A program made the position numbers and the translations under genes. The notes under the pieces are model-generated. The model worked only from the letters and a program-made list of their open reading frames with translations, searched no databases and was not told the DNA's origin. Shown here piece by piece: positions 34,501 to 47,252 of a stretch of DNA of 64,000 bases (positions are counted from its first letter, which is position 1; the number at the start of each line of letters is the position of its first letter). Source of the DNA: Sporodiniella umbellata (Eukaryota > Mucoromycota > Mucoromycetes > Mucorales > Rhizopodaceae); assembly GCA_025677835.1 (NCBI GenBank), contig JAIXMR010000008.1, forward strand, positions 248,001-312,000, read 5' to 3'.

Positions 34501-37500
34501 ATGGCTCATTTTCAGCACCAAGCTAATCAGCAGCCAAACCCAGCTGGTTCTACTTTTTCACCAGGTATTTGACTTTGGTGGGTTTTTTCTTTTTGAGAGA
34601 GAAAGAAAAAGAAAAGAGATGCTTATTTTTAACCTAATAAAATAGAACAGCCAGCTACCAACAATGTACCTCAGCTTACAAATGACATGAATAGAATGAA
34701 CATTCATTCTCAAGTAAAAAAGAAGGAGGGCAACATATAGCAGTTTTTCTTATACATAATTAGAAAAGTGGACGGTCTAGACGAGTCTATGCACAACCTT
34801 CAGAGCCTGTGAACAATGTCTCGGCTGCACCTCATGCGCCAATAGGGTTTTCGGCTCAACAACCTAAAAAACCACGAATCGACCCCAATCTCATTCCTTC
34901 GCCAGTAGAACAGCGCATGCAAAGTGCCAATGATCCCCAATGCTTTTATACTTGCTCAAATGATCCCTTGCCTTGTGTTCTAACAGAATTTCAATGTGTT
35001 GATCAAGGCAATTGTAATCCTCGTTTCATCAGACCTACTTTGAGAGAAGCCCCTGAAGAGAGCGGCTTCTTAACTGATACAAGCTTGCCTTTTGGCTTGA
35101 TTGTTCAACCTTTAGCCCAAACCGACTTACCTTTAGTGGATTCTGGTTCTCAAGGCCCAGTACGCTGCCATCGCTGCAAAGGCTATCTTAATCCTTGGTG
35201 TCGTTATACCGATCTGGGCAAAAAATATGTCTGTAATCTTTGTGACTATGAAAATCCGGTTTCTGAAGATCAGTTTTGCCCACTAGATTCAGTGGGCAGA
35301 AGGATGGATATGGAATCGCACCCTGAGTTGACATATGGATCAGTAGATTTCCGAGTGTCTGAAGAGTATTGGTTAGGGTCGGAGCCGCAACCTTTGCATT
35401 ATCTGTTTGTAATGGATGTTTCAAGCGGTGCAGAACTAAAGCCGCTGTGTAAAGCGATATGGGATCTAATTTACTCAGACGCTTTTCCTTCAAATACCAA
35501 AATAGGCATTTTAACTTTTGACAGCTGTCTTCATTTTTATGACCTACAGGTACGCTTGTTATTAACTTCAAAACGTACACTCTCTGATTCTATTGTTTCA
35601 CAGCCAACTCAGGCATCCCCAACAATGACAGTAATGCCAGATATAGAAGATGTGTTTGTGCCTATGTCTGGAAACCTTTTTGTCAACCCAAAAGAGTCGA
35701 GGTAAATAGAAAAAAAGGCTTTGTATTTAGCTTAGCTTTTTCTTTTGCTTTCAAGGCCTTTGATCAGCCAACTTTTGAACAAAATACCTGCTATGTTTCA
35801 AACAAATAGAACATCGTCAGCATTCGGATCTGCAGTGAAAGCCATTCAGTTGGTTATGGTAAATACCTTGGGATTGCATCTATTAAATGTGCTTTCTTAT
35901 TAAAAAAAAAAAAACTATAGAAAGAATGTGGTGGAAAGGTGCTTCTAACACAAACATCTTTACCTTCAATTGGGCCTGGCGTACTAAAAAATCGTGATGA
36001 TCCCAAGCTGTACGCGTGCGAACAAGAAAAGAGTCTTTTCTCTCCTCAAATGGAATATTATACACAGGTGGGAAACGCACTTGCTGATTCAGGTGTTTCT
36101 GTTGATTTGTGGCTTCTTCCTGGCACTAAAGCCTATATTGATGTGGCTACTCTAGGCGTGCTGTCAGCACTTACTGGAGGAGATACTCATTATTTTCCTC
36201 AAGCTGATGAATCTCAACAAGAGCAAATATACCAACTTGTAAAACAAAGCATACAGAGAGAGCATGGTTATAGGGCAACCTCTCGTATTCGCTGCTCAAA
36301 TGGTAAAGGATGATAGCTTAAAGCAGCGCATCACTAACTAATGTGAGGCAGGTATAAGTCTAAGCAACTATTACGGCAACTTTTCTATGAAAAACGCTAC
36401 AGATGTAGATTTAGCTGGCGTCCATAAAGATACAACAATAGGTATTGAGCTCAAGCATGACGGCGGTCGTCTTTACGAAAATGCATACTTCCAATATGCT
36501 ATGCTTTACACTACAGCTACAGGAGAGCGCCGTCTTCGACTTCATAATCTAAGAGTGGGTGTAGCCAAAACGGTGGCTGCTCTATTTAAAGGTGCTGATG
36601 TAGATGCAACGGCTTGTCTCTTGGTCAAACGCTTTGTAACGCTTTCTGCAAAAAAATCTCTGAGCGATATAAACAGCGAGCTAGATCAATTGTGTGTACA
36701 AATTCTTTTAGGCTACCGCAAATTTGTTACTCCTCAAGCCTCATCAGCCCAGCTTGTTTTACCTGAAACAGTTAAAACACTGCCTCTTCTCATATCTTCA
36801 TTTAAAAAATCCCTAGCGTTGAGAAAGGGTAAAACTATTGATGCACATATTAATTGTATTCATATACACTAATATATACCCATAGATGTCTCTATAGGTC
36901 CGGATGTACGAGTAGACATATTGAGAAAGCTGAAATCGGCTAATGTACAAAAAATAGCTTTGTGGTTGTACCCCCAAATGGTTAAAGTTCACGAACTATT
37001 TGATCAAAAAACCAATGTATTATTAGAAAGACTATCATATAGCAGATTGGAGACTAATGGAATATACTGGATCGGTAATAACTACAAAATACATGCATAT
37101 ATATGTACAGTAATAATTGTAAATCAAAATTTCAGAAAATTACGACAGTATCTACCTTTGGTTGGGAAAGGGGGTGTCCCCCGACTTACTAGAGCGTATT
37201 TTCGGAACATACGATCTTACGGAACTCAAACATATGAAAGAAATAGCAGCAACTAAAGGATCCACTGAAAATAACCCACTCTGGTCTTTGTACTACGCCA
37301 AAGATTCTTTACTCAAGTTTCACATTATCAGACAAGGTCTAGACATGGAAACTCAATTTTCTTCTGTAATGGTTGAAGATGAAGCTTTTTCCCAAATGAG
37401 TTATCCGGACTATTTGTGCGAAATACATAGACTAATAAAGCAAGAGGTAAACATGGCTTTACAAACAAAAAAGATTGTTTACAAACAATGCTCTTTTTTT

Positions 37501-37571
37501 TTTGGTAGCTCGACCGGGAAACACAACATGCAGCCATATCCTCTGCATCATACTGGGCCTACAGATACTAA
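34501..37571 (+). CDS. SEC24: COPII coat cargo adaptor Sec24
   Basis: Cargo-binding subunit of the inner COPII coat at ER exit sites; pairs with Sec23. Ten exons (introns 34565-34645, 34714-34763, 35550-35603, 35702-35755, 35859-35920, 36303-36351, 36829-36885, 37075-37135 and 37447-37508), 846 residues. Domains in order: Pro/Gln-rich N terminus; zinc finger CHRCKGYLNPWCRY...CNLCDYEN; trunk with HYLFVMDVSS and IGILTFDS; beta-sandwich (SNYYGNFSMKNATDVDL); helical domain; gelsolin-like end (YDSIYLWLGKGVSPDLL). The RCKGYLNPW finger and LPFGLIVQPLA are typical Sec24. The start is the ATG in the first exon, followed by a 64-nt exon. One Sec24 isoform; the paralogue type is not resolvable here. Confidence 0.95.
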
Positions 37572-37635
37572 TCATTTTGAATTTGCTTTACAAACTAATA
37601 GTAAATAAAAAAACATACATGGACGCGTAGTCTAT

Positions 37636-37673
<38 letters not shown>

Positions 37674-40600
37674 GAACTAATGCAAGAGAGAAACTAATGA
37701 AACAGAAACTCTATTTCAAAGATAAGAATTCTATAAAACTGTAGATTTCTCTACACATTACACAGATTTAAAAGTGAGATTACTGTTTGCTTATCTAATG
37801 GTTCTATAAGGAAAAAAAGCCATAACCCAAGTGATACATTGTACTTCAATTTCAATTTGGCATCCAACATATGCTTTGAGTTATATTGGAGTCATGCTCA
37901 TTTTGCTTATAGCACACTTGAAAATTTTATACCTCATATTACGGAGTATGTACACAACTACACGAAAGTATACTTTCTTTTCCGAGAAAGCGTTTTTTTC
38001 AAAAGCGCTATCTCAGAATTTAATCTTTGATACCATAAAAAGCTATTCTTGCATTACAAAGCCTTTCTATAATATTTTTTCCCTGCTTCGTGTCGCTCCA
38101 CTATACAGGCGATTTCATTTGTGAGCTATACATAGTACTATTCTTGTGTCCTTGAGGGAGACCTTTATTCCTTCGTCGCAACCCATTTTATTTTCATTCC
38201 GTTCCAAACCTTTTGTTTTATAACTTTTATTATTGACTTATCTTCTGATTTGAGTGTGAGAGACCTGTTCCATACAATTTACATCAGTACGCCAGCTTAG
38301 TTATGCTGGTATGATGTATCCAAGCTATAAATACATTCAAGCGCTACTCAAGCTTTTTTTTTATTACGCCCGATTACTTTTATATAAAATTATTTAACCG
38401 TTAGACTACGGATTTTCAAGTAAATTTCCTTTCTGTATACTAAGTAAGCCGTTTTTCCACTTTTCTTGTATCATTTCCAAAAGGCAACTCAAATTTTACC
38501 ACCATCCCAAGTGCTTTGTTTTATAAATATAGGAGCAGCCTTTGGAAATGGTTAAATTCTCGACTTGCTCGGTTAATGTAAAGGTCACTGTAACTTGAAG
38601 GGGGGTTAATACAAACTCTGCAATCTTTTGCACACTTCTGTCAGTTTGCAAGCTTTGATTTTCATGTAAAACTTGATATATTGAGCTGGGTTTTTACTGT
38701 AGCTTTTCTGTTGCTGATATGATACCTCTTTATAGAGATATTTTAAACAGACAACTCAGTATTATTTTGAGGTATTACTACTTTGAGCTCAACAATAATT
38801 GCCTTTTAAGGCACTGTTTCCAGTGGTTGAATTTCAAAACAGTATCCCTTCCAAGAGCTTTTTTTTTTTTTTTACAATGGCTTTCTGTAAAAAGAATGCA
38901 ACCTCAAGAAAATTCTAAAAAAAAGGCCTTCTGAAATCATAACAACATCTGGTGTAACAGCAAGAATTGGCTTTGTACAAAAATGAAGTTGCGCGGAGAT
39001 CAAACCAAGCTCTGTTTTAGGTTTATGAAAACTGGGGTGAAAAGAGCATGCTCTCCACGCGGTCCTTGCCAAGTACCATAGTTAAACCTTTGTATTTTGA
39101 TGTTTCCTCGAAAACAAACGGCGGAATTAGAAAGATGAATATCGTGAGCTTAAGTTGTTTTTTGCCATTCTGTGAGTAACGCTAAGAGCCCTTTATAAAC
39201 TGCGATAACCTTATACAGCCTTCCCAATAAAAAAAGAGAAATGCAGAAAACATGCTTATATAAATAAAAGAAAATATTGATATATTATCTAAAAGGTTTT
39301 TAGAGAACATATCTATATGTTTTGCAATGGGGCGTTCTAAAAAGAATCTTAGACCATGAAAAAAAAGAAGAAGAATATAAAATAATCCAAAATTCCAAAT
39401 AGATATCATGATCACGTGATATAAGTATAGATTATAAAGAAAGCAGCATTATCTTTTTTAGGGGATATTATCTACATCTTGTATCGACACCCTGTATATA
39501 CTAGAATATAAACCTAAGATTATTTTATTGTTTGATATTGTAGATTCAGACATCATAGGGCTAGTATCTAATGTTCGAAAGCTTCTTTTCATTTAAATGT
39601 ACAAGACTTCATTTGTTCTTTTTTTTTTTTTTTGGTGTACTTCTTTTACAGTTTTAAAATCGACACTATTAATACGCTCTCGTTTCTGAAAGCTACAGTA
39701 GGTGTCTTATTCTAACATTGCTTTAAATATATCAGTGTGATTGTTTGTTTTTGCAAGCTTTCTATTTGCTGGTGAAGCTATACTTTTTTTGCTTTTCCGT
39801 TAGGGCAAATATTTGCTCCATATCTTTTATATCTTTTTTTTTTTTTTTGCACATCCAGCAAACTTTTCATCTATGTAGCTTTTTTTCTTACAGTCTTTAC
39901 AAACCGTGTTTCTTTTGGTTGAAAAAAAAATCCTTTGGAGTTTTAAGCGACATGCTATACGACACAAATGCTGTTTTCAAGAAAACGCCAAATTTCACAG
40001 GTGCCTAACATACTTTGAAGCCTAGGCTAGAAGTTTAATGACCGCAAAGCGTTTTTCTCGTTTTTTTTCTCCGAAAAAAATCATCAGGCAAAAATTGTTA
40101 GTTAAAAGGTTCTGCCAACACGGCTTCTTGGGAAAGAACTCATTGGTAAATTCGAAAAAAAAAAAAAAAGAATTTTAAACCTGTACCAATTATTATAAAA
40201 TCTTTGTTAGGTATTTATGTAGACACTAAGCACATTTAGAATACATAGAATTTGCTTTGTCCAATCGAACAATTTAAGGTCCCTTTTAAATCTCAATATA
40301 AAACTGAAGGCTATATATGGTGGTACAAAAACAGGACTGTAGTAACAAAAATGACTGTGAAATACACAAATACGAAGGCCGAACGCGAAATTGTCTAGAA
40401 AAAAAAACATCTGTGATAGACAACCTATAAAGAGTACAAAATACTTTTTTTGTTTTTGACAAGACACCATTTATAAACATTAGAACATATCAACTAACAC
40501 AAAATTCCAAATAAACATAGCCGAAAACCTACTTTCCTTTTTTTTTTTTTGAAATTTAAAGCAATTTGGTAAAACAAAACAACAGCACAGCTCAAACTGA

Positions 40601-41502
40601 ATTTGAAGCACCGCCTGCTTTTTGAATCGTTTTCAATTTTACGATCTTATTCTTTGATTTTTTGCTACTTTCCTCAAAAGTAAACCATCTACATAAAGAA
40701 AAGACCGGTAACGTTTGCAAACCATATGAGCTTTTTATTTATAACACTTGCTCTAAACAAAGCCTAAGTATCGCTTCCATGTAATACAACAAGAATAGCT
40801 TTTGAGTAGCTTAAATTTATCACAAAGAAACATTAATACTTGCCATTTACTATCTGATGTTTTTTTTTTAGTAAGAAAAAAACGCCCATTAATTCTGTGT
40901 CCGGTACGGTAAAGAAAACTATTGAAAAACGATTACATGTGTCTTATTTATTTCAAGTGGCGTAAAGTTCTGTTGCAAACATATAGTTGTTGTAAGAGTT
41001 TTTTTATGTAGCGACAGAAAAGCTTGTTGCACTACTGTTTGGTTTAGAAAGATTTTCTCCTTTAAACGGGAGCAGTCATACTTATGAAATAAACATGACG
41101 ACAAGAATACTGTTATATTTTGTGATGCATTCTATATTGGCTTGTTTTTCTTTATCTTACAACCGACCTGAGGTTAGAAAAAAAAAGCGCGTGAGATGAT
41201 ATATCTGACATATCGATTTACTCAAGACAGTAAATGCCGTAGATCTTGCAACAACGACTTTCATTTCCAGATGCTACATGTTTTTTTTTGTCCGAAAAGG
41301 CTTTCAAGTAAAAACGAAATAAAACAAAAACGGTAAGCATTACACAAACAATGTTTGTCGCCCAAAAAAAAAAACATAGCTCTATTCGGCTCGGCTCCGA
41401 GACTTTTTAACAAGAAGCTAATGTTGTAAACACCCTAATAGATTTCCACTCTTTCATTAAACTTTCTATATTTAGAGAAAACCTCTTTTTTTATTGGAGT
41501 TG
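37572..41502. other. 3.9 kb gene-poor region
   Basis: The largest gap in the window. It begins with a T36 run at 37637-37672 and contains only AT-driven short ORFs (37831-38124, 38719-38934, 39182-39415, 39745-40008, 40207-40470). One less AT-rich patch at 38930-39075 translates on the minus strand without stops (SFHPSFHKPKTELGLISAQL) and might be a relic of a gene or transposon. I found no intron-bounded exons, tRNA or long repeat. Confidence 0.45.
37637..37672. repeat. T36 homopolymer downstream of SEC24
   Basis: Thirty-six T starting 65 bp after the SEC24 stop. Confidence 0.9.
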
Positions 41503-43218
41503 CTAGTAATTGCCATTCCCATCCAAAATATTCATTACAGCAGCTTGCGTTGACAGAGCCCAATCAGAATATACGTCTTGTTTGGACAAAAAAAGATTAT
41601 CTGGATGCATGGCTGATTGTACGACTACGGTGGTGTCATCATCTTTAGTATGAGCTTTCTCATGTTTGCGTAATGATCTCAAATGATAATAAGCTTTGTC
41701 GCAGTTGGGATATTTACAAGTATAAGGCCTAATATTTGAGTGTATTTTTACATGTGTTGTTAAAGAGTCAGGCCTTGAGAATTTCTTTCCACAGTCTATT
41801 AGAGGATAAGAATGCATTACTATATACCTCTTATTTCTTACCTGGCTCTGTACAGACGAAAGGTCTTTCCCCTGTATGTATACGTAGATGATTATGCATC
41901 TTGTGTCTTTTAGTAAACGGCTTTTGCTGACGAGCACAATCTTTCCAGCAACAGTAATATTGAGTCTAACAAATATGAGACACAAGCTTTTTATTTTCAT
42001 CGTCGCACTTGTGTACCTTTCCGCTTCCGATATGTTCGTCTTTGACGTGAGTTATTAATTCCTCGATGTTTACGAAATCTTCGACGCAGCTTTCCCATTG
42101 ACAAGAGTGCACTTCTTCATCTTCTTCTTCGTTGTCTTCCTCTTTTTCTTCCGACGAAGTCGATCCATTTTTATCTAGCTTGTTTTGTAGCGCAGCAGTA
42201 CTACAATGTGTAACCCGGTCACCTGTAACCCAATTCAGTACAAGTAGTAACGAAAATAATTCTCAAAGACCTCGCTTTACCTTTTAATAAAGTAGACTGT
42301 GTAACTTTCTCTTTTTCTAATTCTATTACCCTCTGCAGTAGCTCTTCATGAGACCAGAGCGAAAGCGACTTGGTGGCTGGTAAGGGTGGTGGTGGTGTGG
42401 TTGAGGAGTCTCTTTGAGAACAGATATCTATCCTCCCCATCGATTTATGTCTCTTTGCTTTTAAAGACTTTCTTGTTTTCTCTGGCTTGTCTGGCCCTTT
42501 TTCTGTGGTATTATTGTTATTATGTACCATATTGGTATTGTAAGGGGTAGATACAGTATGTCTTCTAGGTAAAGTTCTCTTTGCTTTGCTTTCAAATCCC
42601 TCACTTGGAGGCATCATAGGATTAGAAATAAAGTTGTTGTTGTTATCTGCAACCATCATATAAGGTGCACTTATGGGTGCTACAAAAGTATCCTAGGTTG
42701 CTTTTTTAGTTTTTTTTTTTTACTTGTTTTGCTGTATGTACCATAGGGCTATTGATGTTCATTATATGGGATGTAGGGCTCATAAGGTTCATTGGAGATA
42801 CGGGCGAAAGGGCTGTGTCAATCATAACGGCTGAAGAGTTTGTTGTCACGGAATTTATGGATGGGGAATATATGTTATTGAACATGGCTGTGTCCATAGG
42901 AACAGCATTGCTGCTAAAAGAGTGGGCAGCTATAGGATCAAAATAATCAATGTCCATATTGCTTTCCATAAAGTTGAGACTTGAGTCGTGCTGGTATATG
43001 TTGTGGCTTTTTACAACAGGAGTTGTTGTGATATGAGGCACATAGGGGGGTGGCATTATATGATTGTTGTATTCTTGTGAGTGTGACATGGTCTAAAAAC
43101 ACAATAAAAACAGGCTGTTTATTATGAATGTAAGCATGATTATACATGTTAAACTTACAAATCGGGACTGTATGCCTTGATGGCTATCATTGTTGCTGAA
43201 AATGTAGCTAGCATCCAT
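41503..43218 (-). CDS. C2H2 zinc-finger transcription factor (GLI/ZIC-like fingers)
   Basis: Six exons (introns 43093-43158, 42693-42723, 42223-42280, 41966-42016 and 41796-41841), 487 residues. The N-terminal ~290 residues are Asn/Ser/Pro/Met-rich and disordered, with a basic patch (RKSLKAKRHK). An acidic stretch (SEEKEEDNEEEDEE) precedes the fingers. Fingers at ~330-455: CQWESCVEDFVN...HVKDEH and CCWKDCARQQKPF...HLRIH, with the paired CxW spacing of GLI/ZIC proteins, then TGERPFVC...CGKKFSRPDSLTTHVKIH and CKYPNCDKAYYHLRSLRKHEKAH. It is a nuclear DNA-binding regulator by inference; target and orthologue are not recognisable. The C terminus is short. Intron 2 is only 31 nt. Confidence 0.87.
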
Positions 43219-43470
43219 TGTTCACTGAGAAAAATAAAGATAGAGAGGGAGGGAGAGGATATAATTTAAATGTATATGTTAATTTCTTGTATCTTTTAAT
43301 AAATTAAAATTTATGTAAACTCAAAAAGAAAAAGTAAAGAGGAAACTGTTAAGATACAAAAAGAAAAGAAAGAAATAAAAGAAGAAAGAAAGAAAAAAAA
43401 TAGATTCTTGAAAGAATATAAGAATACACAGAGTGTTCTTTGTGTGTAAACAAAAAATATATTTTTATAT

Positions 43471-44322
43471 TTAAACGCAGACAGCCGCAATTCTCTGCAA
43501 TTCTTGAAATAAGCGATTTTTGGGTAAGCCAATCTACAACGCAGGGTAAGACTAACAATCAAGTAAAAACTATCCTTGCTCTTACCACGTTCCAGTAATC
43601 TCCTTGAATAGACTCTACAAATAATGACGCAGTGCCTTGAATACCGTAGCCGCCTGCTTTATCGAATGGTTCTCCTGAATTAATATCTAAGCAAATGTGT
43701 GACAATTAATAAACAAACTATTTTAATTGCATGTAGAATTACAGGCTGTAATGATTTCATTATCTAGTTTTGAGAACTTGACACTTGTTTTCTCAACAAA
43801 TCCCGTTTCCTGTGTTGTTCCGTCTTTCTGTTTATAAAATATTTGTACGCTTGTCAATACATAATGCATAGATCCGCTCAGTTTGTTCAGCATACATAAT
43901 GCATGCTCTTTGTCGCGTGGCTTTTCAAGAACCTCTTCGTCTTTCACCACAACGGTATCTGCACCAATTACAATATCAGCATTAGGCAAGTCTGGATCAG
44001 TCTATAACTTTGCATTTAGGGTTTAAAAATAGAAGGCACTAATAATCAAAAATTACCTCACATCGTTCAAAAACTTCTTTTGCTTTCATATAGGCTGTAT
44101 CAGCCACGTAATCAGCTTGTGTTTTATATGCTGCAGGATTGTTCTCATCTGGCTTTAAAGTTGTCACAACCTCAAACCCTATTCCCTTTTAAGCTTTTTT
44201 AATTGTCTGTAAAAGAACTCTTATACCATATCCTTTAGTATCTCTTTTCTTCTAGGAGAGGCTGATGCCAAAACAACCGAAAGACTGTTCAACTTTTTAA
44301 CGGCAGGTAACTCACTTAACAT
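43471..44322 (-). CDS. Maf/ASMTL-family nucleoside triphosphate pyrophosphatase
   Basis: Hydrolyses non-canonical or modified nucleoside triphosphates to monophosphates, a house-cleaning role. Five exons (introns 44186-44226, 44002-44056, 43687-43742 and 43534-43585), 215 residues. Family motifs: [13 protein letters not shown] at the N terminus, [37 protein letters not shown], the [13 protein letters not shown] block, [18 protein letters not shown] and [12 protein letters not shown]. The conserved SxSPRR, the GADT Asp and the EPFDKAG motif are all intact. It lies directly upstream of the zinc-finger gene on the same strand (252 bp apart), each with its own start. Confidence 0.93.
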
Positions 44323-46199
44323 GGGCTTGAAAATACGGAAAAAATAGTAAAAAACAAAAAGAAAATGCAAAAAAAAAAAAAACCTGGTGTGCAAAAAAAT
44401 TTGCTCAAAAGTAACATTGCGGCGATTAAAACACGACTTTGTGGACTAATGCTGTACTAAAGACTGTCATAATGATTTGTTCATTAAAGACTTCGTCAGC
44501 AAAAAAAGAGAGAAGTATACTGACATATTGGTTGGATTTGTTTATTAAAATAGAAGATAGGTTGAAAAAACTCTGATAAATTCAAGTCTTCCAAACTTAG
44601 GAAGCCAAACAAACGTATATAGCTAATGTAGTCTCTATAGCAAATACACTTCACAAAACTTGTTTAGGAGATAAAAGCGAAGGATAATACACTTTAAAAA
44701 TAGCAGGGCATACTTTTTAGGGGCAAGTTTTTTTTCAGTTGCCCTAGAATAATTGTAGAATGTTTTGTTAAAAAGAAAGGCAAATGTGTGCTTATCCCTT
44801 AGATTAGTGTCATTTACTGTTACTATTATTTACTGTATCAGCTGTATTAATTGTTGCTTTTAACATTACTATTTAGTTAAACATACTTCACATCGCGATG
44901 TCTATAAATAAAAGACAGACCTTTTTTGTGTCATCCAAAAAAAATATGACTACATATAAATTTACAATGTTGCAAACAATCAGTCCTTGTTGGCATTTTA
45001 GCTAAAGTAATGACATAGTCATATCTCTTTTCTTTACTAAATAATATTCCATGTTTTTTTTCAGAGATTGGTAATTAAAACTCTATTCAAACGTGACTCT
45101 TGGTTACAATATGTACTCCTGATTTCGTTTAAGCTTCACTGAGCAGTAATACCCTTTCAAGTTTGTTGTAATGTGGCTCTTTCACGAATAGGGAAACTGA
45201 GACCTCATACAAATGTATTGTCTTGGGTAATGTTTTTTCCAGTATGCTCAATCGCTGTCATTGTATTACTTTTATCAAGTACATTTCTTTATGAGAACTA
45301 AACCAAGTTACATCAAATCAAGAAGCCTTCTCGTTTAAAACAAGCGACATTCTATTTAAAATAAGGCTTAGGAAGTTGGTGTCGTCTAAATAAAAAAGAA
45401 GAGGCGCTCATATACGTCTTTATTAAAAAAAAAAGTTGGTAGAATCCTATTTTACTCCTTAATTCTATAGAGTGTTTACCACTTTTGTTACATATACTAC
45501 ATATAACATTAACAATACACTGACTTTATACATTTGTGATGTATATATATGTATGTCTGTACCTTTTTTTTTTCTTTTCTTTTTTCTTTTTTTTTTTCTT
45601 TTTCTGTACAGCTGATTATGAAAGCATGTTTTGATTTTACAATACAGCCCTTGTTCTTTTTCTAAAAAAAAAAAGAAAGCTTCAAAAGTAGTGAAGAAGT
45701 ACAACGTATCAAATGCCCCAACTCATACAGTCCGTCTAAGTAAATGACAAAGCAAACAGAAGTATGCGCGCAAAAGCAGTAATATATACAAAAGGCACTG
45801 AATTCCAAAGCTTGTGCCTCTTCAGTTTTTTGCAAACAGTAAACAATGCGCAATATATTTGCTCCTTCTTCAGTTTTTTTTTAAACGAGAACCTTTCATT
45901 GATATACATATAAGTTGCATGTTTATTGTTTTATATAATATATAAAATAAGAGACGCCAAAAAGCATAGGCCGGTTAATAAAATTACCGATACATAGAGG
46001 ATAGAGAGTAAACTGCTATAAGATAAAATAAAACAAAAGGTTTACATAAAGCAGAGCATATAAAAAGTTTTGAAAGAGCCATGTGTAAATGAAAGGGTAG
46101 ATGTTTTTTGGTAGCATAAATAGAAGCGCATATGCTTTGAGTAGTTGCTTGTTTTTCGTTTAAAAATAAAGTAGATAATACAAAAGTTGGTTAGATTTT
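44323..46199. other. 1.9 kb intergenic, no gene recognised
   Basis: AT-rich spacer upstream of the Maf gene. ORFs at 45465-45704 and 45662-45853 are AT-driven and start in A/T runs. A few short runs of T and C/T (45565-45605). I see no intron-bounded coding segment. Confidence 0.45.
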
Positions 46200-46301
46200 T
46201 TAGAATTTTTCGAATGATTGGCGAGGCGAATCTGGTTCTGGAACAGGATGAGGTCGTGGTTTAGGATTTTGAGGACGTGGCTTCTTGTAATGTACAGACA
46301 T
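46200..46301 (-). CDS. 33-residue proline-rich peptide with spliced leader
   Basis: A complete small ORF too short for standard ORF lists. It starts MSVHYKKPRPQNPKPRPH and ends RQSFEKF before TAA at 46200-46202. The leader has a strong 3' splice site: a long T tract (about 27 nt) then ACAG at 46319, 17 bp upstream of the ATG. A matching GTAAGCC donor sits at 46397. A 79-nt 5'-UTR intron is therefore likely, which supports a real transcript. The product is basic, proline-rich and lacks a membrane segment. I do not recognise a family. It may alternatively be a short leader ORF of a non-coding RNA. Confidence 0.45.
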   Translation of the reverse strand: MSVHYKKPRPQNPKPRPHPVPEPDSPRQSFEKF

Positions 46302-46318
46302 ATTTAATGTAATGTAAT

Positions 46319-46397
46319 CTGTAAAAAAAAAAAAAAAAAAAAAAAAAAGCTTTGGTCTTTTATATTAGATGTATAGCACGCTAAAAATATGGCTTAC
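46319..46397 (-). other. Probable 5'-UTR intron of the 33-residue peptide gene
   Basis: Reads on the minus strand from a GTAAGCC donor (46397) to an ACAG acceptor (46319) after a long T tract. The signals match other introns in this window. Transcription is inferred. Confidence 0.4.
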
Positions 46398-47252
46398 CAA
46401 GAAATAAGAAAGAAATTCGAAATAGATAAGTCAACAAGACTATGAACGTTGAACAAAACTTTTTTGTTAGCTACTAAAATACGTGTTAATCGGATCGCTT
46501 GATTGTTATCGATGTTATTTTAAAACGAGGGGTGTTTGTATATATATAAGTGTATGTGTGTAAGTTTGTGTGGGGGATAATAAATTCAAAAATATTTACA
46601 ATTTAAATATCAGCTTTTTGACAAGTGTCAATGAGACAATGAAAGGGTTCAAGGGCAAAAAAAGAAAAGAGAAAGTAAACCAAGACTATTTATTGTGATA
46701 CTGCCACTACAGGAGTCTGTTTGATTGTTTGATTAGTTAATTGTATTAACTCTAATACAGTGTTTTGCTTTCTTGAATAAGTGATATGAGTTTATTTGGT
46801 GTCAAAATGTAATGATAGGATACAAACGTTGTTAAGCTTCCCTTTCCTCTCCCTTAGAATCTAAGGAGAAGCAGAAAATGGGACACATTTTTACTACAAG
46901 AATAAAGTATTTCTATTTAAGGATTCTGAAGACGCAGACCAAAGCTTTTTTGCTAATGAAAGTCGCCCAAATACTCCTTTCTAAAAAAAGCTTTGGTAAA
47001 AATTTTGTTGTGTATGCAGGAACACTCTTGCTGGGCTGTATCCATAAAAGGACTAATACCGAAGAAATCGGATAATAGTTTATCATGTTACTAGGGCGTC
47101 ACCGTCTGTTACTAAAACGCGTGATGGAGAACAGAGTACAGATTTTTATTTGTTTGGGAGACGGAGAATAGGGACAAATACGCGTCAATAATGTAACTTT
47201 TATCTCAGAATAAAAGTTTATAAATTAAAGGGTATCTATACACAACCACATG
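46398..47252. other. Intergenic, one unassigned ORF
   Basis: Spacer downstream of the sulphate transporter. A plus-strand ORF at 46878-47075 (65 codons, ending TLLLGCIHKRTNTEEIG) is notable, but I cannot tie it to a family and its start context is poor. Otherwise AT-rich with no feature seen. Confidence 0.4.

Noticed and set aside
39182..39415. Hydrophobic 77-codon minus-strand ORF
   Set aside because: Phe/Leu/Ile-rich composition is what AT-rich random DNA gives; no family match and no splice context.
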